Positions 1-11,290 of a stretch of 64,000 nucleotides of DNA are shown here, piece after piece; within the stretch, counting starts at the first letter, position 1; the number at the start of each line of letters is the position of its first letter. Source of the DNA: Monocercomonoides exilis. Lineage: Eukaryota > Preaxostyla > Oxymonadida > Polymastigidae. Where the stretch lies: the NCBI GenBank assembly GCA_001643675.2, contig LSRY02000015.1, positions 946,001 through 1,010,000 of the forward strand. The letters are read 5' to 3'. The notes under the pieces are model-generated. The model was not told the DNA's origin. It made no database searches and was given only the letters and a program-made list of their open reading frames with translations. The position numbers and the translations under genes were made by a program.

Positions 1-1839
1 AAAAAGGAAGAAGAGGAAAAGAAGAGGAAAGAAGAGGAAGAGAGGGAAAAGAAGGAAAGATTGAGAAAAGAAGAAGAAGAAAAAGAAAAAGAAAAAGAAA
101 GAAAGAAGAAAGAGCTGGAGGAAAAGAAGAAGAGAGAAGAAGAAGAAGAAAGAAAGAGGAAAGAAGAGGAAGAGAGAAAAAGGAGAGAAAAAGAAGAGAA
201 AGCAAAGAAAGCAGAGGAAAACAGAAAGAGAAAGGAAGAAGAAAGAAGAAGAAAAGAAGAAGAAGATAGAAAAAGGAGAGAAGCGGAAGAGAAGAGACAG
301 AAACAAGAAGAAGAAAGAAAGAAGAAAGAAGAAGAAAGATTAAAGCGGGAGGAGGAGGAGAGGATGAGAAAGGAAGAGGAAGAAAGGCTAAGAAAGGAGG
401 AAGAGGAACGACTCAGAAAAGAGGAGGAAGAGAGGAGGAAGAGGGAGGAAGAAGAAAGAATAAGGAAAGAGGAAGAAGAAGAGAGGAAAAGGAAAGAAGA
501 GGAGGAAAGGTTAAAACGGGAAGAAGAAGAACGATTAAGAAAAGAGGAGGAAGAAAGGAAGAAAAAGGAAGAAGAAAGATTGAGAAAAGAAGAGGAGAAG
601 AGAAAACGAAAGGAAGAAGAAGAAAGGAAGAAGAAAGAAGAGGAAGAAGAAGAAGAAGAAAGGAAGAGGAAGGAAGAAGAAGAGAAATTGAAGAGAGAAC
701 AAGAAGAGAAGATGAAGAAAGAAGAAGAGGAAAGAAAAAAGAAAGAGGAAGAGGAAAGGTTGAAAAAGGAAGAAGAAGAACGACTTAAAAGAGAGGAAGA
801 GGAGCATTTACAGCCAGTTGCAAAAGAATCCGAGACGAAGAGAGAGAAAGAAGATGATTCAAAGAGCAGCACAACACCTGCTTCTGAAGAAGAGCCGAAA
901 AAAGACGAAAATGCAACTGAACCGAACGAAGAGCAAAAAACAGGTAAAACTTCTATGAAAATGGCTGATCGATCATTAAGCCAGGGAGTTTCAGAGGAAG
1001 GTAGCATAACTCTGGTTGCTGTGCCGTTCCATTTCGTTCCCGAGGCAAAAGACGTCGGCGTCTGCGGCGGTTGGGACGGGTGGCAGTCGATCTATCCGAT
1101 GCAGAGAGACGAAGAGAAGCAGGAGTGGGTGTGGAAGGCGAAAATGACAGACACGCTGAAAGGAAAAGCGCCTGCTGCGCAGGGAAAGAAGGCAGATGGC
1201 AAAGAAGGCGAGAAGAAGAAGAGGAAGAAGAAGAAAGCGTCAGCAGCAGAAGATGAGAAAGCAGAAACAAAAGCAGAAGCAGAAGAAGATGAAATATCTG
1301 TTCCGATAAGCACGCTTTTGAATGGGTCGAAATATCAAATGAGATTCTGGATTGACGGAAAGAGTGTGACTCTGCAGCATCTTCCGCGTGTTGGCAAAAG
1401 CGGAGAGGAAAACAATGTTGTGCATTTTTCTGCAGATGGCAGCCATGTTAAGCAGTTTTATGCCTCTTCAAGTGAAAAAGGAGGGAAAAAACGCAAACAA
1501 AACAAAAAATCTGCATCAGCTTCGAGCAGCACAGCACTTGAGAATTCATCCTCCACCACGCCAGCATCAACTCTTCCGCTTCAATCAACAAGTGGCAGTG
1601 AAGCGATTGAACATGAAAATACAAATGATAAACTTGTTGCTGATACCTCTGAAAATTCCGTAAAAGACACTCCGAAACGGTCTTTCACAATCAAATTAGT
1701 AGCATCTGCTACTGTTACACCCTCACAAAATCAGAAAAAGCAAAGCACATCATCTTCACCTTCAGCATTGCCGAGCAGTTCTCAAAGGTCTGTTTCTCAG
1801 ACTTTATCTTCAAAAAAGAAAAAATCAAAAAAGAATTAA
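1..1839 (+). CDS. Charged coiled-coil protein with AMPK/CBM48-like glycogen-binding domain (5' partial)
   Basis: The frame is open from base 1, so the gene begins upstream. Roughly the first 270 codons are Glu/Lys/Arg heptad-like repeats (KEEEERLRKEEEER type), expected to form a long charged helix. Around 1000-1440 the sequence becomes complex. The segment GVCGGWDGWQSIYPMQR followed by YQMRFWIDGK and ENNVVHF matches the pattern of AMPK-beta/CBM48 glycogen-binding modules (G-x-W turn, Y-x-x-x-F-x-x-D-G strand, N-N-V end). The module is split by a Lys/Glu-rich insert near 1190-1290. The C-terminus is Ser/Lys-rich and basic. The standard stop is TAA at 1837-1839. If TAA is sense here, the frame stays open to TGA at 1951-1953, adding 38 codons. 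Glycogen/starch binding is inferred from the fold pattern only. Confidence 0.7.
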   Translation, partial: KKEEEEKKRKEEEEREKKERLRKEEEEKEKEKERKKKELEEKKKREEEEERKRKEEEERKRREKEEKAKKAEENRKRKEEERRRKEEEDRKRREAEEKRQKQEEERKKKEEERLKREEEERMRKEEEERLRKEEEERLRKEEEERRKREEEERIRKEEEEERKRKEEEERLKREEEERLRKEEEERKKKEEERLRKEEEKRKRKEEEERKKKEEEEEEEERKRKEEEEKLKREQEEKMKKEEEERKKKEEEERLKKEEEERLKREEEEHLQPVAKESETKREKEDDSKSSTTPASEEEPKKDENATEPNEEQKTGKTSMKMADRSLSQGVSEEGSITLVAVPFHFVPEAKDVGVCGGWDGWQSIYPMQRDEEKQEWVWKAKMTDTLKGKAPAAQGKKADGKEGEKKKRKKKKASAAEDEKAETKAEAEEDEISVPISTLLNGSKYQMRFWIDGKSVTLQHLPRVGKSGEENNVVHFSADGSHVKQFYASSSEKGGKKRKQNKKSASASSSTALENSSSTTPASTLPLQSTSGSEAIEHENTNDKLVADTSENSVKDTPKRSFTIKLVASATVTPSQNQKKQSTSSSPSALPSSSQRSVSQTLSSKKKKSKKN

Positions 1840-2227
1840 CAAGTGTTCGATATTAAACTTTCATATGTTGCACCGAAATTTCTTGAAGTTTTTGATATTT
1901 TTAATATTATAAACTTTGATGATAACTTTGCAATATCAAGGTTTTTTTTTTGATATTTTCTTTTTAAATTTGAAAGATAACAACATTTTCTCGAACAATA
2001 TGTTAGACTATGCTTAAGTAAGATTTAAGTAGTTGTAATAATAAATGAAATGGCATTCTTGCCATTCTTCTTTTTTTTTAAAAAAAATTATCAAAAAAAT
2101 ATTTAGAAGGCTGATCCTTTTTGAAACCATACTTATTGTGAATTTTTAGCATTAATAATTGATTACAAAATAAAGTTCTGACTTTTTTCATCAATCATTT
2201 TTTGAATACTCTTCCATTTCAATTCAT

Positions 2228-2252
2228 AACAAAAGAAAAGAAAAGAAAAGAA
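2228..2252. repeat. (AAAAG)n microsatellite
   Basis: Five AAAAG-type units in the AT-rich spacer after the first gene. No gene is visible between 1954 and 4471; that spacer holds only repeats and miniature elements. Confidence 0.8.
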
Positions 2253-2434
2253 AGAATGGATGAATGAAATAATTTGGAAAAAATATTTCTTTAAAGCATT
2301 TATTTGTTGATTTTCCATTTATGAATGCGAATAGTCATTTTTGAAATCATTTCATCTATTTGGGTGTTGTTAATGAAAAGGCTTTCATTCATTTTGAAAA
2401 TGGATTTCTTCTTGATGATAAATTTTTCGGAATA

Positions 2435-2831
2435 CAGTTTGTGCAAAAAATGCCGGACATCGCACAAAATACCGGACAAGATCGATTTCACAATAACTGC
2501 AAGAGGAAAAATTCTGACTATTTTTCTCAAAATATATCTCATTAATTCAAACTCATTTGAAAAGTCAAACTTTCAATACTTCCTCGTTAGTGCTCAGAGT
2601 AAATTATTTTTTTAATCTCGCAGAAATTGGTTTTTGAATTTCTCCGAGATTTATATATATCTATTTTTCTGAGCTAAAGCGAAGCTGTCCTTAAAGTTTG
2701 ACATTTCCTATGAATTTGTATTGATGAGATATATTTTGAGGAAAATAGTCAGAATTTTTCCTCTTGCAGTTATTGTGAAATCGATCTTGTCCGGTATTTT
2801 GTGCGATGCCAGGTATTTTTTGCGATATCTG
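2435..2831. mobile_element. Palindromic MITE, family C copy 1 (CAG...CTG ends, TA target)
   Basis: This is a 397-bp inverted-repeat element. The left end CAGTTTGTGCAAAAAATGCC pairs with the reverse complement of the right end (CAGATATCGCAAAAAATACC). The pairing continues inward through an ACCGGACAAGATCGAT-containing segment for more than 100 bp. It is flanked by TA on both sides, as expected for Tc1/mariner-type insertion. It has no coding capacity. A second copy lies at 15122-15514. Confidence 0.75.
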
Positions 2832-3298
2832 TAATTCCAAAAGCCAAAGAAAGAAAAGAAAAAAATCAGATGTGTTATTTAGGCTCATTCATCACTTTTC
2901 AATGTTCATTTTTGAATATTCAATTTAAATATTCAAACAGAAATATTTCTTAGAAAATTTTTTGATTTCGAAAATAAAAATCCACTTTTGCTTTTAATGT
3001 CGAAAATTTTTTGTTAAGATCCTTTTGTATAATTTTCAAAAAAAATAAAAATTTCATATTTCTATCAAACTTCTTATTCCACTCACCAAATTTCTCTGTC
3101 ATGAAAACAAATTTTCAATAATGTTAGGATTATCATTTCAGGGAAGTTTCGTAAGAGGGAATAAAAATTTGATCGATGAATGAAATTTTCATTTAATTTG
3201 AAAATAAGACAAAAGGAACTATGCAAAAAAATAAAGACAAATGCGAACATGAAAAAAATTCTTTGAAAAAATTTCAGTTCCTTCTCATCATGTTTCAC

Positions 3299-3329
<31 letters not shown>

Positions 3330-3367
3330 CAAAACAAAACAAAACAAAACAAAACAAAACAAAACAA
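3299..3367. repeat. (AAAAC)n microsatellite
   Basis: About 13 tandem AAAAC units; the Lys/Gln- or Phe/Cys-rich open frames across it are artefacts of the repeat. Confidence 0.95.
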
Positions 3368-3605
3368 AAACGAAAAAAAAAAGATGTCAAAAAACGATCA
3401 ATTTTTTTTAGCATCTTTTCTGTTTGGTGAATCCGAACAAATAATTGTTCAAAATATGCTGTTGTTTTTTTGCCAAATTGTGTTTGAAAAAAGTTCAAAT
3501 TTTGAAAAACATTTTGAAAAATGTTAAAAAAATACTGGCTTTCTTGTCTTGCAAGCATTAATTACGAAAAAATATTGTTTTTTCATAACTTCAAAATATA
3601 TATAG

Positions 3606-3871
3606 AAGATAATTTTTGAAATCATATTTTTTTCATTCAAATATTTCGTTTGAAAATTCACTTTTGAATATCACTTGAAGAACACTGAAAAAAGAAAAGG
3701 ATTATTGAAGACATTGTCGTTTTTTATTCAGATTAAACATTTGTCAAAAAAAATAGTTCTGATAATTTTTTGCATTTTTGACAAAATCTCTTCACAGTGA
3801 CATGCAACCTTCGATAAATCAACACTCCGAAAAAAGTTATGATTTCAAAAATAATCACACATTTTCAATCA
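3606..3871. mobile_element. Palindromic MITE, family A copy 1
   Basis: The left end (ataatttttgaaatcatat) is the inverted partner of the right end (atgatttcaaaaataatcac). Family A ends read roughly TGGGTGATTATTTTTGAAAT. Further copies are at 15513, 16284, 45501 and 46793. The interior is AT-rich and non-coding. Confidence 0.6.
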
Positions 3872-3994
3872 CAATCAGATCAAGTTACAAAAAGTTGTGC
3901 AAAATCCAATGACATTATTTTCCTTTTTTATTATAACTATTTTCTTTTTTCTTTCTTTTTTTAATCACTTCCATCTTTTTGTATTTATTATTGG

Positions 3995-4085
3995 TTTTTA
4001 TTTTATTTTATTTTATTTTATTTTATTTTATTTTATTTTATTTTATTTTATTTTATTTAATTTTATTTAATTTTATTTTATTTTT
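3995..4085. repeat. (TTTTA)n microsatellite
   Basis: Long tandem TTTTA run with a few TTTAA variants; the hydrophobic open frame over it is not a gene. Confidence 0.95.
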
Positions 4086-4471
4086 ATTTTTATTTTTTTT
4101 TCCTTCATTTATTTATTTCAATTCCCACATTCCTATATCTGTCTTTCTTTCTTCCTTTCTCTTCTTCAATGGTTATAAAAAATTGTGTATTATGAACATT
4201 TCTTTCAATAGCGAAAATTTTAATTGCTCTATCTCACTGTTTGTTGCTATCAGTCTTTCCGAAATTTTCTTGCATCCAGATTTGCCCTTTTCAACCTTCT
4301 TTTATCAAACAAGATCAATGAAAATATAAAACAATGAATGATTTTGAAATGTCTTTCACCCCCATAATAAAATACTACGTTAAACAAAGTCATTAGTTTT
4401 TCGATAGATTTCAATTTCTAAGAAAAATTAAACGAAGAGTTCGCTTTCATCTTAGTTTATATTATTGAAAT

Positions 4472-6080
4472 ATGATCAATGATGAGACAAAATGTGTTGA
4501 AGAGTTTGAAGGTGTGAGCTATTTTGAATACGTTTTCTTGCTTATTTCGAGAGCTTTCCACCATTTTTATACTCTAAGATATGTGCAGACAATTATTAGA
4601 TTCAGAAAAAGACGATCAGCTTATAATTATTAACAAACTGAATACGTTTGTTAAGAACATGGGAAAAAAGGAGCTATCTGCTGTTTTTTCAACAAAAACT
4701 TTTGACACAGTTGGTGAAATTGTAAGTGAGGAATCTCTGCAAAAACAAGGAAGGCAGCACGACTTAGAGGATGCTTTGCTTATTATTATCCCATTCTTAA
4801 AACAAATAGGATTTCAAAGCATCATTTGCGATTTATTCAAAAATCCACATCCTTTTGAGTCTTCAACTCTACAACCTTTTATTAGTTGGTATATATTATG
4901 TACAGATTCAAATTTAAAGATGTGTGCAGACAATGAAAAAAAAGCAATTTTAAAAGCAAAATTATTACAGCTTTCCATTGTTTATCACGTTCTACATTCT
5001 GAAATGACCATATTTTCAACGGATATGGCAAACATTACTGTCCCTACTCTTTTGGAAGAGATTGTAACGCATGTGAAATCGAATGGTCAAAGCCATCAAG
5101 TGGAAGAAGCTCTGATGGCTCTCAGTCAAATTTTTGTGCGATGTATGTTCTTTTTTGTGAATTTTTGCGCTTTAAACGCATGCGGCTAAATTTTCTCGTA
5201 TACTTCGCTATCAGATAACGTAGAATTTTTGAAGGAAATGAATCTGCTATCAATTATTGTGAAAAGATTAGAATGCAACTCATCAAATCACAATCTTTCA
5301 ACAGCGTCAACATGCATTGCGTGGAAAATTATGTGGAGCGCTCGTTGGATCTCGAAAAAACAATCATATGAATACTTCAGAAACCATTTCCTGGATTCAG
5401 TTAATGAAATCTTGCCTGCCCTTAGTTCATTTTCTATTGATGATTCTTTGGGCAGCTTATCAGATGTTGATAAGTACTTGTTAAGAAATTCGAAGAAAGG
5501 AGATGAATGCTTCCAAAAGAAAAGGGAAGATGAAAAAGGCACAGAAAGTGTTGAGTGCAATTGGCGATTGAATGAATGGGCACGAAAACAACTTCTTTTT
5601 CTTTTTAGCGATTTTATTTATGAAGGAAAAGAGGAAAAATTTATCAGTCGAGTTTGCCAAGATCGTTTCCTCCTCATGCAAATGGATAGGATCACCCTCG
5701 AAATGCGGAATGAAACAATCCCGTCACGATTTCGCATCGCTAACATTCAGCGCTTGCTATTTTCATATGGAACATTGAAAGATGTGGAGCTTCTGTTTGC
5801 AGGAGGACACGTTTCTCTAATTGTGAAGCAACTGTGCATGATTGATTCTGCGGAGAACATAACGTGGGAAAGAACTGGAGCCATTGAAGATTTAATACAA
5901 CATTTCTGCTCCATGAGTGTTCGATCCATTCAGAATTCGGTGATGGATGACATTGAGACGTTTCTTACAATTAGAAAAAAGCTTATGGAAATTTGTGAGG
6001 AGGAGGGACTGTTGGATGTGGTATGGGCAACTATACACAGATTAAATGATTGCTTTTCACAACTTACAGAAAATCTGTGA
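4472..6080 (+). CDS. Helical protein of unknown function, three exons (paralogue of the gene at 8106-9577)
   Basis: Exons are 4472-4511, 4579-5142 and 5215-6080, joined in frame to 489 aa and ending at TGA. Intron 1 (67 nt) runs GTGTGAGC...CTAAG and splits a GAT codon. Intron 2 (72 nt) runs GTATGT...TATCAG and splits a TAT codon. The start is the ATG MINDETKCVEEFED. The protein is leucine-rich and helical (for example VEEALMALSQIFVR), reminiscent of ARM/HEAT repeats, but no named family is recognised. The gene at 8106-9577 has the same architecture: MGKKELSAVFSTKTFD here corresponds to MNEKEFKTVFTTELFD there, and EEALMALSQIFV to EEVEMVLLTLSDIW just before the same intron. All Gln codons are CAA/CAG. 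Confidence 0.8.
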
Positions 6081-6380
6081 TTGATGTTTTCAACAGTTGA
6101 TATAATAAAAAGAACAAATTTTGATGCATTTTCTCAATTATTCATGAAAGTCTACATTTCAACAAAAGTTTGATAATTTTTCTCACATTTATCAAAAGAG
6201 AAACAAGAATATCTAAATTTATTTGAAAAACAAAACCCCATTCCTTAATTGATTTTTATAGCTGTCAAAAATATTTTGAAAAACGAAAACAATTCTCTTT
6301 CATAGAAGTCTTATTTTAGACAAGATCACAATAATATTAAATAATCTTTTTCTCTTTCCGTCAAGGATTTGAAAAGAAAT

Positions 6381-7157
6381 ATGCATCTTATCTTAAATTG
6401 TGGGCCACCGGCATCTGGGAAAACATCAGTTGCTACGGCTTTGTCAGAGCATTTCAATGCAAAACAATATAAAGTTACTGTTGTGAACGAAGAAACGCTC
6501 GGACTTGACAAAACAGAATCGTACAAAGGTAGGCTAAATTAAAACTTAATATTTTTCAAATGCTTAATAATGATTAATTCAGTGTGTATTCTTATTTATT
6601 TTAAATCTCGTTTTTTATCAACCATTTTCTATTTCCTTCAAAGATAATTATGGAGAAATGAATTTACGTTCGTCCCTAAAAACAGCTGTATATCAAGCTC
6701 TTTCAACGCCTGGAACAGCCTCACAAGCAGCAACACCTTCTAGCGCTTATTTTGGTTCCGATGCTCCTTCCGAAAAGCCAAATGCTCAGACATCCCCGAT
6801 TTGCATATGGGATTCATTGAATTACATTCGTGGCTTTCGTTGTGAACTGTTTTGTATTGCAAGACAGTTTTTGACAACATTTTGCTTGGTGTATTGCACA
6901 GTCCCAATGGTAGAAGCATACAAATGGAACATCTCAGAGGAGCGTGAACAAGCAAATATTCACCCGAAATGTTTATTAACCTCACTTTTCGGTTTGAGGT
7001 TTCAAAAGAAGATAATCATTGGGAGCGACCATTCTTCAAAGTTCAGCCAGCTCCTCAGGATGTGTACGACGAATACCAACTGCTTCGGAGCACTTGCAGG
7101 AGATACCAAAAATCAAGAAAGAAAAGGCTCACACACGCGAACAAGTGTAAAGAATGA
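6381..7157 (+). pseudogene. KTI12: KTI12-like P-loop protein (Elongator/tRNA wobble-uridine modification factor), frameshifted
   Basis: Exon 1 (6381-6528) starts MHLILNCGPPASGKTSVA, a canonical KTI12 Walker A. A 115-nt intron (6529-6643, GTAGGC...TCAAAG) leads into exon 2. Exon 2 contains LRSSLKTAVYQAL and WDSLNYIRGFRCELFCIA, the KTI12 signature (D-S-L-N-Y-I-K-G-F-R-Y-E-L-Y-C). Between about 6945 and 6968 the frame changes. The downstream frame reads YSPEMFINLTFRFEV...NHWERPFF, matching the family's RFE..D..NRWDSPLF region. Total exon length is 662 nt, one short of a codon multiple, consistent with a single-base deletion. The stop is TGA at 7155-7157. The usual C-terminal helical segment is not visible, so the protein is short (about 220 aa; the family is about 270-310). 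This is either a decaying gene or an assembly error. Confidence 0.75.
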
Positions 7158-7777
7158 AAAAACGAAAGTTGAAGAGATATGGCAAAATTTGAAAATGAAA
7201 AGCAAAATTATGAAAATCAAGAAGGAGACAAATTGCATGTTCATGGAAAGAGCGGAAAAGAGGAATTTATTGATGAAAAGGAAGAAGAAGATTTTGATTA
7301 TCAAGTTGATGAAGTTCATTCGATTGAAAGTTATTTGATAAGCCCGATATTTCTGATGTTTTTAATGAAGAAACTATTTCTTTGGTATAAATCGGAATAA
7401 TATGCAATTTGGCTTATCATTTTGAGAAGATTCGATTTACGTTGTTTTACTGCTTCTTCCTCCCAGCAAAAGAAGAGGAAAAGAGCAAAATGCAGTCGCT
7501 TTCCCAATTTTTGTGAGCGAAAAGACAGAAAAAATGTAGAAGTTATTGTCATTTTTAGGATTATCAGTTTAATTATAGTTGTGACTTTTATTATTCTTGT
7601 TCTTGTTCTTCTCCATCCTCTTCTGAAATTCTGATTCCGTTGCAGTCAGAGGAAATTCATTGGGATTGGAGAAAGAAGAAGAAGAAGAAGAAAAAGAAAA
7701 AAAAATGAGAAGAAGAAGAAGAAGAAGAAGAAGAAGAAGAAGAAGAAGAAGAAGAAGAAGAAGAAGAAGAAGAAGAA

Positions 7778-7809
<32 letters not shown>

Positions 7810-8105
7810 AGAAGAGGAAGAAGAAGAAGAGGAGGAGGAAGAAGAAGATGAAGATGAAGAGGAAGAAGAAGAAGAAGAAGAAGAAGAAGAAGGAGAAGGA
7901 GAAGGAGATAAGATGAATGAAAATGAACAAGAGTAAAGGAAAGACGTTAAATCAAATTGAAGGAATTATTTTTCATTATTTTTTTTTTTTAAGGAGGAAA
8001 AAAATAAATAAAAAATTTTCAGATGACTGTTTTCTTTCTCTTTTATGTGATGCAATAAAGAAAATTAAAGATTCAGAATTACAAAATTCAAGTTGTTTCG
8101 TTTTA
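7158..8105. repeat. Intergenic region with (GAA)n microsatellite
   Basis: A nearly pure AGA/GAA tract of about 200 bp occupies roughly 7707-7905. It produces long Arg, Glu, Phe or Ser frames that I do not treat as genes. The remainder is AT-rich with no convincing exon. Confidence 0.85.
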
Positions 8106-9577
8106 TCAAATATTCACAAAGAAATCAGTTAATATTTTTGATAGTTTAATATAATATTTTCCGTTAAGAAAATTTATAATTTCTAGAAAGCTTGCAATTG
8201 AATCTTCAAATCCCTCTTTTTCCATCTTTTCAAATATCTCCATTTTTGATACCTTTCTAACCGCTTCTTCAATTTTGTGATACTTCTTTTCTTTCAATCT
8301 TTCTGAAATATTCGAAAAGAAATACAGATATTCATATTCAATTCCATCTTGAAAAGTTGATTGTTTCATTTCCTCCAAAACAGCATCAACAGCTCCACCT
8401 TTCAGCAAGCCAACCATTTTCACGCATTCACTTTCCGCCGCTTTTCTTAATGTAAAAATGCATTCCTGGCAAACTTCCAGATAATTGTCCCTTGATGCTC
8501 GAAAAATATCAGCAAGTCTGCAGATGAATCCAGCAAATTTTTCGTTCCGAAATCTGCACGAGTAAAATAAATAATTAAGTGTTTTGAACCATTTCAATAA
8601 AATAAGTGCGTCTTTCGTTTCTTTTCCTCCTTTCCACCCTTCTTTTCTCTTCCAATCAACACATTTCGAGAGTTCTTCCAGTTCTCTTCTTGCTTCTCTC
8701 GCAAAATGTAGTTTATTCACAATAGCAATATCCAAATTCTTATCGAAAAATAATCTTTTGACAAAAAACTCCCAAGCTGATTGATAGGCAAGTTGCGTCA
8801 GATTGTGATGTTCTTGATGATATTTCAAAACCTCCATCATTTCATGAAAGAAAAGTTCTCTTTCAATTCTCTATTCAAAAATTTTCAAAAATTTTAATTT
8901 ATGAAACAAAAACTATTCAATAAACAAACAAGCTAAAATGCGCATACCACCCCGCTCCAAATGTCGCTCAAAGTCAGCAAAACCATTTCCACTTCCTCTT
9001 GAGCTTCCTCGTTTCCCTCTTTCTTCAAAGCAACTTTCAGAAGACAAGGAACACAAATTGAAAGCAAATCAGATGAGAAGAAGCTACTTAGCAAAAGATA
9101 GCATTTGCAAAGATCAGCGAGAAGCTTTTCATTCTTTTCTTCCTTCTTCTTCTCATTTTCATCAGCAATCATCTTCTCAAATTTTCTGTTTAATGAAGAT
9201 TTCACAAAGCTATAAATATATATGTTTTTCAATATTTTGATATGTCCAATGCACTTCAGCAGCAAAATTGAATTATTCATCGACATTTTCTTTTCTTCAA
9301 TCAATTTGTTCATTTTATCAAACAGTTCGGTTGTGAAAACAGTTTTGAATTCTTTTTCATTCATTTCAACTATCATTGCATTCATTACTTCAATATTCAG
9401 TTTTTGTTTTGTTTCATCATACTGCTCAAACTCGGAAAACAATTCTTCAAAAATCATTGATAAATAAAGGAATCGAGCTTTTAAGGAAACAATCAAATTA
9501 GACAAACCAGAAACTTTTTCTTCCAAAGACATATCTCGCTTCCTGCAAACAGATTTATAACCACAAGAAGCTTTCAT
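8106..9577 (-). CDS. Helical protein of unknown function, two exons (paralogue of 4472-6080)
   Basis: Exon 1 is 9577-8948 and exon 2 is 8870-8106 on the minus strand. The 77-nt intron 8947-8871 runs GTATGC...GAATAG. The joined frame of 464 aa ends at TGA. The junction reads SDIWSGV then RIERELFFHEMMEVL. The intron falls at the same alignment position as intron 2 of the paralogue (FVRY then NVEFLKEMNLL). The protein is helical and Lys/Glu-rich with no recognised domain. The start is uncertain: the ATG at 9577 gives MKASCGYKSVCRKRDMS. Alternatively, TGTTTGCAG before GAAGCGAGATATG could be an acceptor, matching the paralogue's first intron and implying a further 5' exon. Confidence 0.75.
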
Positions 9578-10018
9578 CCGATTTGTTGTTGATATTACTC
9601 TATTTGTTCAAAAATTGTTCTTTGCTTGAAGAAATAAAAGATAAACATACACACATTTGATTTTCTTATACAGAAAAAAAGATTACAACAAACTCAAATA
9701 GTTTTTGCTTCGGAAAAACAGGAGTGCAAAAGAATGGGTAATGAAAATCCAACTGTCGATTGTATTAGCACAGAATGAAATCTTTCTGTTTGTTTTTGAT
9801 CCAACCAATAGATAATCTGAAGAATTCAGTTTTTTTTTTTTTTTTTCTTTTTCTTTTTTTTTTTTAAATCTTTATTTTAGACCTATGCGACAAGTGACAG
9901 TAAGAGTGGACTCAACTGACACCCTGGAATTGACATATATAATCATTTTTCCAACATATTAAATGATTAATACTAAAAATATTCTAATTTTTTTTGAGAA
10001 AAATAGCTGTTTACAAAT
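9578..10018. other. AT-rich spacer with poly-T
   Basis: No gene seen. Contains a poly-T-rich stretch around 9830-9865. Confidence 0.6.
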
Positions 10019-11290
10019 TAAGCCTGGGTTACGGATCGAAAAATCGATGCTTACGTCAGTCAGCAGAATTTTTTCGCGTCAGAATGTTTTTTTTTTTTTT
10101 TTTTTAAATCTTTATTCAAAAAGGCTTTCAAACATGGATATCTTTTCATTGAATTTGTTCAGCTATTTTTTTCTATGATGAATGACTTTGTTATTGGTTC
10201 AGTTTCAAAAAAATGAACCATTATTCTTATTATATTTATTCTGAGAAATGTTTTTTTCTTTTCAACTATAAGCTTTCAATAAAGGAAAGTTTTTAGGTTT
10301 GCATTATTAAAAACTTGCCTATTGATAGGTTTTATGTTTTTTCAGGATAGGAGATGAAAATGAATGAAAGTTTGATATCTCGTTATGCAGGCCGACCATG
10401 GAGTTGGGAAAGCGAATTCATATGGAAAGTGCCCAGGGTGAAGGGATTGGGAAGGGAATTGGAGATGATATTTTCGGACGAAAAACAATGATATTTTTCA
10501 ATGAGAAAGATGAAATTTGAGCAGAATGCATAAATCTCACATTTTTCAGAAGAGCAAGATATCGATGCACTTGATGGAGAAATGACATATGGAAAGGATG
10601 GTTGGGGAATCAGATGATGAAACACATGAAAAAGGAAGGAATAATGAAATTGATAAAGAAAACAGGTTCCAACGGAATAAAATATAGACATTGGCTTAAA
10701 AATATGTTAAGAAGGTTTGTTGTTGTTATTTATTTTGAAGTAATTATTATTTTGTTTTTAGAATGCTGAAAGAGCGAAGGATAAGATGATTTTGAAGAAG
10801 AAAAAGAAGAAAAGCAGGGAAGGAAAAATACAGACAGACAGATGAAATTCAAGATATTTCGAAGATGCCTGGCGTTAGGCTTTGACAAAGAATTATTTTT
10901 GAGGAAAGATGATTTGAGTGAAAGAAGAAAAGCGAAAAAGGAAGAGATGGAATGAAAAAGGAATTGCTCAATATTTCCTATTTTTAGATGAAAAGAGAGA
11001 TAGAGATTGAGCTGAAAGTGAAAAAGGATTCAGATGTTTCTCCTCTGCAGAAGAAGGCAAAATTCAGAAGAAGAGAATTTCAATGAATTTCTCCGTTGAT
11101 ATTTATTGAATCTCATCTCTCATTTTTCAACAATTAATCATCTCATTCAATTCGTTCATCATTATATTCTTCTTCTTCTTCTTCTTCTTCTTCAAATATA
11201 TCAACAACATTTCACACAGCTTCTTCTTCATTATCATCATTCACATCATCTGATTGGATTTCTTCATGATTTGTTTCATCTTCAGAGATA
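10019..11290. repeat. Segmental duplication copy 1 (partner 52813-53880), with coding remnants
   Basis: Diverged but collinear with 52813-53880. Shared landmarks, in order, are AAGCCTGGGTTACGGAT / AAGCCTGGTTGACGGAT, CAGATGATGAAACACATGAAAA / CAGACGATGAAACACTTGAAAA, ATGCTGAAAGAGCGAAGGAT / ATGCTGAAAGAGAGAAGGAT, GAGCTGAAAGTGAAAAAGG, and TTTTCAACAATTAATCA followed by a TTC microsatellite. Fragments such as EEQDIDALDGEMTYGKDGW read as decayed coding sequence. On the minus strand 11290-11110 encodes an acidic tail like the end of the 54-58 kb gene. So this copy looks like the 3' end and downstream flank of a paralogue of that gene. Confidence 0.65.

Noticed and set aside
3299-3367. Regular short repeats resembling a CRISPR array
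   Set aside because: The units are 5-bp AAAAC without spacers, in a eukaryotic context; no cas-like gene is present.
7646-7930. Long poly-Arg, poly-Glu and poly-Phe reading frames
   Set aside because: They are translations of one (GAA)n microsatellite in different frames; no complex sequence adjoins in frame.
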